From Lysobacteraceae bacterium SCN 69-320 (GTDB taxonomy: Bacteria > Pseudomonadota > Gammaproteobacteria > Xanthomonadales > Rhodanobacteraceae): 64,000 nt of DNA. The stretch covers positions 310,001 to 374,000 of the forward strand of contig MEFP01000019.1 in assembly GCA_001725155.1 (NCBI GenBank), read 5' to 3'. Made by a program: the position numbers and the translations under genes. Within the stretch, counting starts at the first letter, position 1; every line of letters begins with the position of its first letter. The notes below the pieces were generated by a model, which was not told the origin of the DNA, did no database searches, and saw nothing but the letters and a program-made list of their open reading frames with translations. This document shows, in pieces, positions 35,983-44,582 of the stretch.

Positions 35983-38376
35983 TCAGCGGGCCGCCGGCGG
36001 GTCGGCAAGCCGGGCGGGAATGACCCGCTCGCCGGCGAGCTGCCTGACCTTCTCCAGGGCCTGCCGCCAGGCGTCGCGGCTGCCGAGTGCATGGAAGACC
36101 TTGACCCGGACCAGGGCGGATTCGTAGTCGTCGTTCGCCCAGACGGCGACCCGTCCGGCCAGTTCGGCGGCCTTGTCCCGCCGGTCCTGGGCCAGCAGCC
36201 AGTCGACATAGGACTGAGCGACCAGAGACACCAGCACGGGAAGCCCGACATCCTCGGCTCTCGCCAGGGCGCGATCGAACGCGGCCTGGACCGGGTCGGC
36301 CGCGGCCGCCTGCCGGGCCGCCCATTCGGCCTTGGCCAGCAGGAATACAGCCGATACGCCACCGCCATCCGGCGGCAACCACGGCTCGATCTGCTCCGGC
36401 GTGGCGCGCTCCTGCGCGATCAGCGCGCGCTGGCGCAGCAGCACGAGGTAGGCGTAACGATCGAACGACGGATCCCTGGGCCAGGTCTCCAGGGCGGCAT
36501 CCACTGCAGCGACGGTCTTTTCCGGCTGGCCCGAGCGCGCGGCCAGTTCCGCCTGCATGTCGTGGAGATAGCGCACGCTGCCGGGGCGCAGATCGTGAAA
36601 CCGCCGTTGCGCCTCGGCCACCACCTCGGCCGCGTCCCGATAGCGCCCGACGCCCATCAGCACCCGTGCCCGGCGGTTGAAGACCACCAGGCTCAGGCCC
36701 GGGTCGCCGATCCGCTCGCGTGACTGCCACTGGCGTTCCATCAACGGCAATACGTCCGACCAGCGCAGCAGGTCGGCATAGACGTCGATGAGCACGCTGC
36801 GCAAGGTGACGACGCGCTCCACCACGCCGAATGCCTCATAGCGGTCGATCGCCGCATTCAGGTGAGGCAGCGCCAGTTCCAGGCGATGGCGGGCAATCTG
36901 CAGCTGTCCGAAACCCGCCTCGATATGCGCCACGCGCAGGCGGTCTCCGGATTGCTCGGCGAGCAGGTAGGCCCGGCCATAGTCCGAGAGCGCACCGTCG
37001 GAATCGTTCAGCGCGACCCGGGCCAGCCCCCGTCGGGTCAGCGCGTCGCACAGGTCCAGCGGCGCGACGCCGGCGTCCAGCGTCGCGACAGCGGCATCGA
37101 AATCGGTGACCGCCCTGGCGAAGTCCGAGCGCCTGAAGCTCAGATTGCCGCGCAGGACCAGCGCCCGTCCGCGGTGGATGTCATCCGGCGCAACCGCCGG
37201 ATCGGTCAGCAGTGTTCCTATCGCCTCGGTCGCACGGTCGTACTGTCCGGCGCGGAAATCCAGCTCGGCGAGGCGCAGGCGTACTTCCGGCAGGAATTCG
37301 GGAGTGTCGGGAATCGCCAGCAGGATGTTGCGCGCGAGCTCCAGCTGGTTGGCCAGCGAGGCAGCCTCCGCCTGCTGCAGACGCTCGCGGATCACATCGG
37401 TTCCAGGCGTGTTTCCGTCCCGGGGCGGCTCGCGCAAGGTGGCCGCCAGCAGCAGGTCGGCCGCCGTCCGGGCTGCCTTGATGGCATCGCTGCCGCTGGT
37501 CTCGATACGGTGTTCGGCGCCGGCGGCGTTCACGGCCGCAAGCACGATCCGCCAGGTCTCGTCCGAGCGGGTGGCCGTTCCCTGGATGATCAGGTCGCCG
37601 CCGAGCACATCGCGAATCTGCGCATAGTCGGCCGGCTTGATCGAAGGATGGGTTCCATGCAGCGCGGTGACCACGGTCCTGCTGGGCGAAACCCGCAGGC
37701 CCGCCACGCGCAGGCGCTCGGTCACCAGATCCATCGCGCCCAGCTCCAGCCAGGTCGATTCGGAAGGCGCATCGACCACGAACGGCAGCACGATGACGGC
37801 CTTGCCGGCGACCAGGACGTCCTCCGCCGGAACGGATGGCGGCTCGCCGGCGCGGAAATGACTTCGGATCGCCCAGCCTCCCGCCAGAACGGCCAGCATC
37901 GCGATGACGGCGTACCAGCCGTATCGCGGCGAGCGCCGGGACGGACCGTCGGCGCGTGCGGGAAGCGGAGGCTCCGCAGGCACGTCCGCCGTGGCGGGCG
38001 CAGGCATTGCGGGCGCGGCAACCTCCACCGGCTTGAGCGCGGTTTCCTCCGCGCCCTTCGTCTCGCGGACTTCCACCTCGCTCACCCAGCGATAACCGAA
38101 TCCCGACACCGTGCGAATCAGGCGCTGCGCCTGGGCGTTGTCGTCCAGCGCCCGGCGCGCGCGCGCGATGATCTGGTTGAGGTGGCCGTCGGTGATTTCG
38201 ACCCGGCCCCAGACTGCCGCGACCAGTTCGTCGCGGCCCACCGCCCGATCGCGATGCCCGATCAGATAGGCGATGCAGTCGAAGACATAGCGATTGACGG
38301 GCAGCAACGCGTCGCCACACCAGAGTTCGCGCTCGGCAACCTTGACGCGAAAACCCTCGAATGAGTATTCCAGCAC
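35983..38376 (-). CDS. Membrane-anchored winged-helix regulator with TPR domain (CadC-like), paralogue 3
   Basis: The 797-residue protein has a PhoB/ToxR-type winged helix (residues 1 to 100; VNRYVFDCIAYLIGHRDRAV, DELVAAVWGR, RTVSGFGYRWVSE), an Ala/Pro-rich linker, a membrane helix near 152 to 172 (WYAVIAMLAVLAGGWAI) and a TolB-like plus TPR C-terminal part. I chose the GTG at 38376 because it aligns with the starts of the paralogues at 12032 and 22415. An ATG at 38556 would add 60 residues that look unrelated. Downstream on the same strand are the delta-60 protein and a subtilase, so it may regulate them. Confidence 0.82.
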   Translation of the reverse strand: MLEYSFEGFRVKVAERELWCGDALLPVNRYVFDCIAYLIGHRDRAVGRDELVAAVWGRVEITDGHLNQIIARARRALDDNAQAQRLIRTVSGFGYRWVSEVEVRETKGAEETALKPVEVAAPAMPAPATADVPAEPPLPARADGPSRRSPRYGWYAVIAMLAVLAGGWAIRSHFRAGEPPSVPAEDVLVAGKAVIVLPFVVDAPSESTWLELGAMDLVTERLRVAGLRVSPSRTVVTALHGTHPSIKPADYAQIRDVLGGDLIIQGTATRSDETWRIVLAAVNAAGAEHRIETSGSDAIKAARTAADLLLAATLREPPRDGNTPGTDVIRERLQQAEAASLANQLELARNILLAIPDTPEFLPEVRLRLAELDFRAGQYDRATEAIGTLLTDPAVAPDDIHRGRALVLRGNLSFRRSDFARAVTDFDAAVATLDAGVAPLDLCDALTRRGLARVALNDSDGALSDYGRAYLLAEQSGDRLRVAHIEAGFGQLQIARHRLELALPHLNAAIDRYEAFGVVERVVTLRSVLIDVYADLLRWSDVLPLMERQWQSRERIGDPGLSLVVFNRRARVLMGVGRYRDAAEVVAEAQRRFHDLRPGSVRYLHDMQAELAARSGQPEKTVAAVDAALETWPRDPSFDRYAYLVLLRQRALIAQERATPEQIEPWLPPDGGGVSAVFLLAKAEWAARQAAAADPVQAAFDRALARAEDVGLPVLVSLVAQSYVDWLLAQDRRDKAAELAGRVAVWANDDYESALVRVKVFHALGSRDAWRQALEKVRQLAGERVIPARLADPPAAR

Positions 38377-38624
38377 GGCCACCGGCGTCAGCCATCTCCA
38401 CTCGCTGCAAGCCGGATCAGCCCGGTCATGCCGTCCGCTTCCCGCGACGGTCGCCGCTGAAGCGCCAACGCGCGCCACAGGATCTGCACAGGACACTACT
38501 TCGCCGTGCTCTGCTTGCTCGTGGCTGCGCGCCTGACGTCCAAGGCTCGTTTCCATCGAGACGCCACGGCACCCGGCGACGCGATCCCGGTGGGCTCGGC
38601 GATCTTAACCCGTCCGATCATGGC

Positions 38625-38651
38625 GAACACAATACGAACACATCAGAACGC
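38625..38651. promoter_or_regulatory. GAACAC direct repeats in the divergent region of paralogue 3
   Basis: GAACAC at 38625 and 38636 and GAACGC at 38646 are spaced 11 and 10 bp. They lie between the winged-helix gene (minus) and the lectin-like gene at 38941 (plus), in a locally AT-richer patch with CTTAAC just before. The spacing fits PhoB-family winged helices. The remaining sequence of this 564-bp region (38377 to 38940) shows no gene. Confidence 0.4.
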
Positions 38652-38940
38652 GGATTCGCCCCTTCGGGCGCGCAGCCGGTTCGTGACGGCTTCCACACCA
38701 GGCCAGCCGGCCGCGCAAACCCGCGCGCTGCAGCGAACGCCGACCGGCATGACGGAACGTCAACCTCGCGCAATCGCCGCAACAACGAGCACGCTCCGCG
38801 CCTCATTGCCGATACCGCGGCGACTTTGCCGTCCGCGGCGCGTCTTCGCCTGAACCGATCCCACAGCCATTCCCCGACGTCTGTTCTGTAGCCGCTGCCG
38901 CCGGCGTTCTGCAGAGCCTCATCCTCGGCTTGGGAATTCC

Positions 38941-40125
38941 ATGTTTCGTTCCGGTATCGCATTGGCGCTGTCGCTTGCGGCCTGTGCCGCTCATGCAGAC
39001 GGCGAACGGCTCGCGTTCGTGACCTCGGTGCAGGGCAACGCGAATCTGCAGACCTGGGCCGACGCCAACGGTCTGAGCGGTCTGGCCGCCGCCGATCGGA
39101 TCTGCCGGCAGCGCGCGACGGCGGCCGGGCTGGCCGAAGCGGACCAGTTCGTCGCCTGGATGTCCGACAGCAACGACGATGCGTATTGCCGCGTGCACGG
39201 CCTGCCGGGCAAGCGATCGGCCAACTGCGGCCTCACGCAGCTGCCGACGAATGCCGGTCCCTGGTGGCGTCGCGACGGACGCCCGTTCGCCGACGTGGCG
39301 TCGGCCAGCTTCACTACGGATGCCATACTGAATCCGCTGAACGTGACCGAGCTCAATACGGTTTCGACCGCTCCGCTCGCGTTCACCGGCACGAGTCCGC
39401 TCGGCGCCAGGGACACGATCTTCGTCGGCTGCGGCGACTGGACCGCGGCCACGTCGGGCACCTCGGCGGCCGGCGGCCGCACCACCAGCACGGCGCAGGC
39501 CTGGAGTCTGGGCCGGCTCGTCAACTGCAACAGTCCGGCGCCGCTGTACTGCCTGCAGCGCGGCAGCGGTCCTGCGCTGCCGAAAGCCGCTTCGCGCGGC
39601 CGCGTCGCGTTCGTGACGACGCAGACCTACAGCGGCGATCTCGGCGCGAGCGTGGAAGCGCAGGGTCAGACCGGGCTCGCCGCGGCCGACGCGATCTGTC
39701 AAACCCAGGCCCAGGCAGCCGCGCTGCCGCGGCCGACGACATACCGCGCGTGGCTGTCCGACACCGGAGTGCCGGCGGCGTCGCGCTTCGCGAACGACGG
39801 TCCCTGGTATCGCCTGGACGGCCAGCGCATCGCAAGCTCGCTGCAGCAGCTGCAGTCGGGCAGCATCGAGACACCGATCAATCTCGACGCGGCCGGCGCC
39901 TACGTGCAGAACTTCGGCGCCTGGACCGGCACGACCGCCAGCGGCACGCCGGGCACCGCCAATTGCAGCGGCTGGACCGCGACCACCGGCGCAACCGGCA
40001 CCTACGGCGTCGTCAATACGACGCTGGCGACCTGGACCCAGGAACTCACGCCGCTGGCCTGTACCTTGCCGCAGCGCCTCTACTGTCTGGCCGACAACGA
40101 CACGCTGTTCGCCGACACGTTCTGA
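38941..40125 (+). CDS. Secreted protein with two tandem DUF1554-like (lectin-type) domains and tag-like C-terminus
   Basis: The 394-residue protein has a signal peptide (1 to 19, AACAAHA) and two copies of one domain, about 23 to 210 and 220 to 384. Both copies run RLAFVTS/RVAFVTT, GLSGLAAADRIC/GQTGLAAADAIC, a WMSD or WLSD motif, PWWRRDG/PWYRLDG, a TGT motif, C-x-x-W-T, and LYCL. This order matches the DUF1554 C-type-lectin-like fold known from Leptospira and myxobacterial proteins. The end DNDTLFADTF resembles the shared tag but is shortened. The ATG at 38941 follows GGGAATTCC. It diverges from paralogue 3, separated by the GAACAC repeats. Ligand unknown. Confidence 0.75.
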   Translation: MFRSGIALALSLAACAAHADGERLAFVTSVQGNANLQTWADANGLSGLAAADRICRQRATAAGLAEADQFVAWMSDSNDDAYCRVHGLPGKRSANCGLTQLPTNAGPWWRRDGRPFADVASASFTTDAILNPLNVTELNTVSTAPLAFTGTSPLGARDTIFVGCGDWTAATSGTSAAGGRTTSTAQAWSLGRLVNCNSPAPLYCLQRGSGPALPKAASRGRVAFVTTQTYSGDLGASVEAQGQTGLAAADAICQTQAQAAALPRPTTYRAWLSDTGVPAASRFANDGPWYRLDGQRIASSLQQLQSGSIETPINLDAAGAYVQNFGAWTGTTASGTPGTANCSGWTATTGATGTYGVVNTTLATWTQELTPLACTLPQRLYCLADNDTLFADTF

Positions 40126-40289
40126 TCAGCCGCAAGCGCTCGCACGCACGCGAGGCGACTGCGTACACGGTCGCCGGCAACGCCCCCGGCTGCGGCGGAC
40201 CTGTCGCGAAACGGCAATGTGCGGCCCGGGGAACCGTGAATCGGCCCCACCCACGAACCGCGGCGCCGTGAACCGTGTGCCGCGACAGG

Positions 40290-40324
40290 AAGCCGTCGCG
40301 CCGACAGGGCCGGCGCGACGGCTT
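40290..40324. terminator. Hairpin between convergent genes
   Basis: A perfect 14-bp stem (AAGCCGTCGCGCCG) with a 7-base loop lies between the stop codons of the lectin-like gene and the trypsin-like gene. It has only a short TT on each side, so it is a candidate bidirectional terminator with a weak U-tract. Confidence 0.5.
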
Positions 40325-40388
40325 CGCCGCTCACTGTCGCCGGCGACGAAGCCGCGCTTCGCCGCCGGCGGTTTCATCGCAGCGACCT

Positions 40389-42530
40389 TCAGGGCTGCCG
40401 CTGCATGCGCAAGGTCACCCAGACCGGGAAGATGTTGGAAGTGGTGTTGCTGTAGAACGTCAGCTCCCATTCGCCGTCCATGGATTCGCCGTTGAACTCG
40501 GCCAGCAGATGGCCGCCGAGCGGCGGCGCGGTCGCGTCGTCGAGCAGCATGGAACTGCCGATGAAGTTCGCCGGCACGCCGTTGTCGCGGTTCCAGAGCA
40601 CCAGCGGATCGAGCGACGGGCTCGGCGGATGCGGCGACTTGAGGGTGATCTTCATATGCTCGTCGGCCTGGTTGGCCGGCAGCGCGCCGGCACCCGACTG
40701 GAAGTCGAACAGCAGGTCGATGTCGCCCACCGTCGCGTCGAAGCCCGACAGATCGAAGGTGAACGTCAGCGGGTCGCCGAAGCCGCCGGTCGTCGACGTC
40801 GGGATGCCGTTGCCGGCCACGTCCTCGAGCGTGAAGTACTGCACGCCGTTGGTGAACGACACGGCGATCTCCTCGCTGCCGCGATCCATGCACTGCGCGC
40901 CGACGGCGGCAACCGTCAGCGTGGCATTCGCCGTCGTGCCGACCGGAACGTCGATGTCGGCGGTCGAGGCGATGGACATCACGGCCGTGGCCGAGTCGCC
41001 GGACGCACCGGCAGCCGCGAGGTTCACGGTCGCCGACGTCGCGTTGTTGATGCGCAGCCAGCTCGCCGACGGCGTCAAGGTCAAGGTGACCGGAACCGGG
41101 CTCGGATTGCGCAAGGTCAGCGTATGCGTCGGATACGGCGCAGCCAGTGCGGCGAGCTTCCAGTCGGTGTCCGGCAGAACCTCGAAGTCGCCGCGCAGGA
41201 CTTCGAAGCGATGCGGAATCACGCTCGCGAACGAATCCGCGGTCTGGGAAGCCACGCGGACTTCCATCTCGGCGGACTCGCAGCCGTTCGCGCTGCTCGC
41301 CGCATTGACGCGATAACGCTGCGTGGCCCCGGGCGCTATCGTGAACGCGTGGGTCATGTTGTCCGGTACCACCTCCAGCGTGCTCAGGTTTCCGACGGCC
41401 GAGCCACGCGTGCTCCCCGGCGTCGTGCGGATGGTGTAGTTGACCGGACCGCTGGCCCCGGCGGCGAGGCTGACGTCGAAATAGGAAACGGCATTCGTGA
41501 TAGAGGTCGCGGCGACCTGATGACGGACCAGATTCAACGGCGTGACGATCAGTTCATTCGCGAGCCGCGGCACATGCGCCACCAGCGGCGCGATCGGGCC
41601 GTTGTTGATCGTGTTCTCGCGCGCGCCTTCCGCTTCGAGACTGTCGGCGTAGTAGAAGCAGTTGCGGAGGGGATCGAGATGGTACGGGAAACCGCCGTTG
41701 CCGGCCGACCAGACCGTCTCCACGACTTCGGCGCGCAGATTGAACACCGGCGAACCCGAGCTGCCGGGTCGGTCGGGTGCTTCGCCGACACCGAGCCCCT
41801 CCGCACCGATGCGCTGGATGCGCCCGCCATAGGCGAGCTTGAGCGGCAGCGTGTCCGGATGACCTGGAACGAGCAAGGTGTCGCCGAGCAGCGGCGCACC
41901 CGAACGGCGCAGCGGCAGCGGCTTGGCGCCGACGACCACGCGATCCAGCTGGTAGGACATGTAGTCCGTGACGTTGGACGGATTCCCGTCCTTGGTGTTG
42001 AAGATCGGATCACGGCCGCTGGTGTCGAAGAAATACACCTTGTCGGCCGGAATCGCCTCGGGATCGAAGCCGAGCTTGCAGTTCGCGCCGGGCTCCGTCG
42101 TGGGCTGCGCGCCGTCGGCTTCCCAGCGCCAGCCGAAGATCACCGCGTAGTTCGCCGGATGGAACGACAGCGCGCCGACGGGACTGACCGGCGTCGGCAG
42201 GTGCGCCGCCGTCACCAGCGTGCGCGGGCCGACGAGAAAGCCGGTACGCCCCTGCAATGCACGCTGCTGGCCATAGAACCGGTCTTCGGGGCAGATGGCC
42301 GAATGCCCCGCCTGGGTCAGCGTGTAATCGTAATCGTAGGTCTTGAGCCGAAACGTGTTCGGCGCGGTGCCGGCCTCCACTTCGCCGACCGGCACGAGCA
42401 GCGCCACCGCGTCGGCGACGCGCTGGGCCACCGGATCGGCCTGGCAATAGTCTCCGAACGTCGGCACCTGCGCCTGGGCGGACGCGGCCAACCCGAGTGC
42501 GAGCAGGGAACTGAGCAAAGTCCTGTACAT
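40389..42530 (-). CDS. Secreted trypsin-like serine protease (S1) with C-terminal P-domain
   Basis: The 713-residue protein has a signal peptide (1 to 20, LALGLAASAQA) and a chymotrypsin-fold domain with His110 in LVTAAHL, Asp196 in YQLDRVVVG and Ser260 in GSSGSPVF. This is the glutamyl-endopeptidase/V8-like style of S1 rather than classical trypsin. The middle (about 340 to 560) has Ig-like beta repeats, and the C-terminus is a proprotein-convertase P-domain-like module (LDPLVLWNRDN, MDGEWELTFYSN). It does not carry the shared tag. The ATG at 42530 has AGGTGA upstream. Substrate unknown. Confidence 0.87.
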   Translation of the reverse strand: MYRTLLSSLLALGLAASAQAQVPTFGDYCQADPVAQRVADAVALLVPVGEVEAGTAPNTFRLKTYDYDYTLTQAGHSAICPEDRFYGQQRALQGRTGFLVGPRTLVTAAHLPTPVSPVGALSFHPANYAVIFGWRWEADGAQPTTEPGANCKLGFDPEAIPADKVYFFDTSGRDPIFNTKDGNPSNVTDYMSYQLDRVVVGAKPLPLRRSGAPLLGDTLLVPGHPDTLPLKLAYGGRIQRIGAEGLGVGEAPDRPGSSGSPVFNLRAEVVETVWSAGNGGFPYHLDPLRNCFYYADSLEAEGARENTINNGPIAPLVAHVPRLANELIVTPLNLVRHQVAATSITNAVSYFDVSLAAGASGPVNYTIRTTPGSTRGSAVGNLSTLEVVPDNMTHAFTIAPGATQRYRVNAASSANGCESAEMEVRVASQTADSFASVIPHRFEVLRGDFEVLPDTDWKLAALAAPYPTHTLTLRNPSPVPVTLTLTPSASWLRINNATSATVNLAAAGASGDSATAVMSIASTADIDVPVGTTANATLTVAAVGAQCMDRGSEEIAVSFTNGVQYFTLEDVAGNGIPTSTTGGFGDPLTFTFDLSGFDATVGDIDLLFDFQSGAGALPANQADEHMKITLKSPHPPSPSLDPLVLWNRDNGVPANFIGSSMLLDDATAPPLGGHLLAEFNGESMDGEWELTFYSNTTSNIFPVWVTLRMQRQP

Positions 42531-42908
42531 GAGATCACCTCAGCATTGCATGGCAGGTCCACCGCACTGCCCACCTCCGGACAGCATCAGCACCTGCCTT
42601 CTGAAGTGACGCAATTCCGTCAGAGGCGTGATCAGTTGCAGGCATTCCGTGGCGGAGGCGTCGTGTGGACGCTGCCGATCCCGCGCTGCGCGAGGTGGTG
42701 CGCTGGCCGCCAGCGCACCGCGAGAGCCGCAAGGACGGGCTTCACGCCTGACCTCGCCGGACAGGTCACGGGGAACGGGCGCGCGCTCGCGCGCTGCATG
42801 ACACGACGGCGCGGTGCTTCAGGCACAGGGCGCGGCCATGCGCGCACCGGACATCGCGTTCTGCCCGTTGCACCGGAGCCCGCCGGGGCAGCCCGGACCG
42901 GCTCGCGC
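42531..42908. other. Intergenic region between the histidine kinase and the trypsin-like gene
   Basis: No gene and no convincing promoter or terminator seen in these 378 bp. The sequence is GC-rich with short inverted repeats such as GCGCGCTCGCGCGC near 42779. Confidence 0.4.
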
Positions 42909-43988
42909 TCACAGCGACGATGATGGGGCCGCCGCGACGAGGTTCGACGCGGCGGCGACGGCCGCGGAAGCCGGCATGCACGACAGGGGCAGCGTCACCC
43001 GGAACTCGCTGCCCAGCCCGGCTCCGTCGCTGCGTACGGCAACCGTACCGCCGTGCATGTGCGTCAGCTTGTGCACGATCGACAGTCCGATGCCAAGACC
43101 ACCGCCATGCGAGGATTGCTCGGCCGATTGGGCAAAAAGGTCGAACACGGAGTCGATGAAATCGGCCGCTATGCCCACGCCGTAGTCCCGGACGGCGACG
43201 ACGACGAACCGTCCTGACCAGTCCGGGGCGATGCGAACGTCAACGCTGCCGCCGTCCAGACTGAACTTGATCGCGTTGTGTATCAGATTGGTGAAGATCT
43301 GCACCAGTCTGAGCGCATCTGCACGAACCCGGATGTCGTCGTGCGGGAGCAAGGTCCGGATGGAAACGCGCTTTCGGTCGGCCAGCGCCTGACTGGCATC
43401 GACCGCAGCAGCAATCGCTGCAGAGAGCCGGACGTCGTCCAGCTGCAGGGTCATCTTGTCCAGGCTCAGCCGCGATGAATCCAGCAGGTCTCCTATCAGG
43501 CGATCCAGATGCGCTGCCTGACGCTCTATGACAGCGATCGCCGACAGCTGCGCTTCCAACCCGCCGCGCAGCGATTGCCGCAGATAAGCCGCGGCGAGTC
43601 GCAGCGGATGCAGAGGGGCGCGCAGTTCATGTGCCACGATGGCCAGCAGTTCGACCTTGTTCCGATTCGGCCGGACGGGACTGGCCACGGCCGGCCGCAG
43701 CGAGCGCTCGGCTGCGCGGGCTGCGGCCTCGCGATCGTCGCAGGCGCACGCAGCAGCCGTGGCCTCGGCTGAAATGGCCCCCGGCCCCGCGGAGTCGTCC
43801 GCCGATGCAGAACCGCATCGGATCCGGAGGGGCGGATCCGGTTCGCGCGTTTCCGGCATGGCTGACGCCACGCGTCCGGAAATGGCTGCGACGGAGCACG
43901 GCGGCGATGCGCCGTGGCTGAGGAGGTATCGGATGAACATGAGAATGTGGCCTGACTGGAAACTCAGAGGTTCCGCACGTTTCGGCAT
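42909..43988 (-). CDS. Soluble sensor histidine kinase without obvious sensor domain
   Basis: The 359-residue frame ends in a normal HisKA plus HATPase_c kinase core: H-box VAHELRAPLHPLR with His120, N-box FTNLIHNAIKFS, G1 box RDYGVGI, F-box FDLFAQ and G2 box GGGLGIGLSIV. The first 105 residues are Ala/Arg/Glu-rich and match no sensor fold I recognise; no membrane helix or PAS domain is visible. The start is uncertain (ATG at 43988, 43940 or 43859). There is no response regulator in the window, so it is an orphan kinase. It heads the stress/ion group but lies 594 bp from mgtA. Confidence 0.85.
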   Translation of the reverse strand: MPKRAEPLSFQSGHILMFIRYLLSHGASPPCSVAAISGRVASAMPETREPDPPLRIRCGSASADDSAGPGAISAEATAAACACDDREAAARAAERSLRPAVASPVRPNRNKVELLAIVAHELRAPLHPLRLAAAYLRQSLRGGLEAQLSAIAVIERQAAHLDRLIGDLLDSSRLSLDKMTLQLDDVRLSAAIAAAVDASQALADRKRVSIRTLLPHDDIRVRADALRLVQIFTNLIHNAIKFSLDGGSVDVRIAPDWSGRFVVVAVRDYGVGIAADFIDSVFDLFAQSAEQSSHGGGLGIGLSIVHKLTHMHGGTVAVRSDGAGLGSEFRVTLPLSCMPASAAVAAASNLVAAAPSSSL

Positions 43989-44582
43989 CTCGCCGAGGGC
44001 GGCACAGGAGACAGCTGCAGCGTTCCTGTCGGCCCTGACCTATCCGCAGCGCAGGCACGCCATTGAAAGCCGGCGCATCTCTCCGGAACAGCCGCAGAGC
44101 GACCAGCCGCACGACCGGCATCATCCTGCCTGGCGCCATCGCCGTCCGTGTGCCGGCGAACAGAGCACGGAACCGCGAAATTCGTGCGCAGGCGGCTGCC
44201 AGCGATGCAGAAGAACAGGGATATCGTGCGCGTCCGTCGAAACGTTTTCGGTGCGCTGCCACACATGGAATTCCACCGCGCTCCGGCTCGGCGCGGGAAG
44301 CTCCCGCGCGAAATGACCTCGCGGATGCCGCGCCCGGCCCGGACGGGCAGAGCCCCCGGCAAGCGGGCGCCGTATCCGCAGGACAGGATGCTCGACTTCC
44401 TTGCTCGACATCCGAGCCGGGCTTTCGGATTCGCGCGTGCCGACGCGGGCGACCGATGGCGAAAATCGTCACCGTCGCAGCTGCGTTGCCGTAGCGCGAG
44501 CGGCTGAGCGATCCTCCCGCGCGAGCCATCCACCGACAGAGGCTCGCCGCGCTTGAGCTGCCCGAGGCCGACGCACCTGCTT
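43989..44582. other. Intergenic region between mgtA-type gene and kinase
   Basis: This 594-bp stretch has open frames on both strands, but their Arg/Ser/Ala-heavy translations resemble no protein. One plus-strand frame (43933 to 44316) starts with a good Shine-Dalgarno sequence but overlaps the kinase and is rejected below. I see no terminator with a U-tract for the upstream ATPase gene. Confidence 0.4.

Noticed and set aside
43933..44316. Plus-strand frame of 127 codons with a perfect AGGAGG six bases before its ATG
   Set aside because: Part of it overlaps the start of the histidine kinase, and the translation is Arg/Ser/Cys-rich without any recognisable fold. The Shine-Dalgarno match is probably chance, though the kinase start is uncertain.
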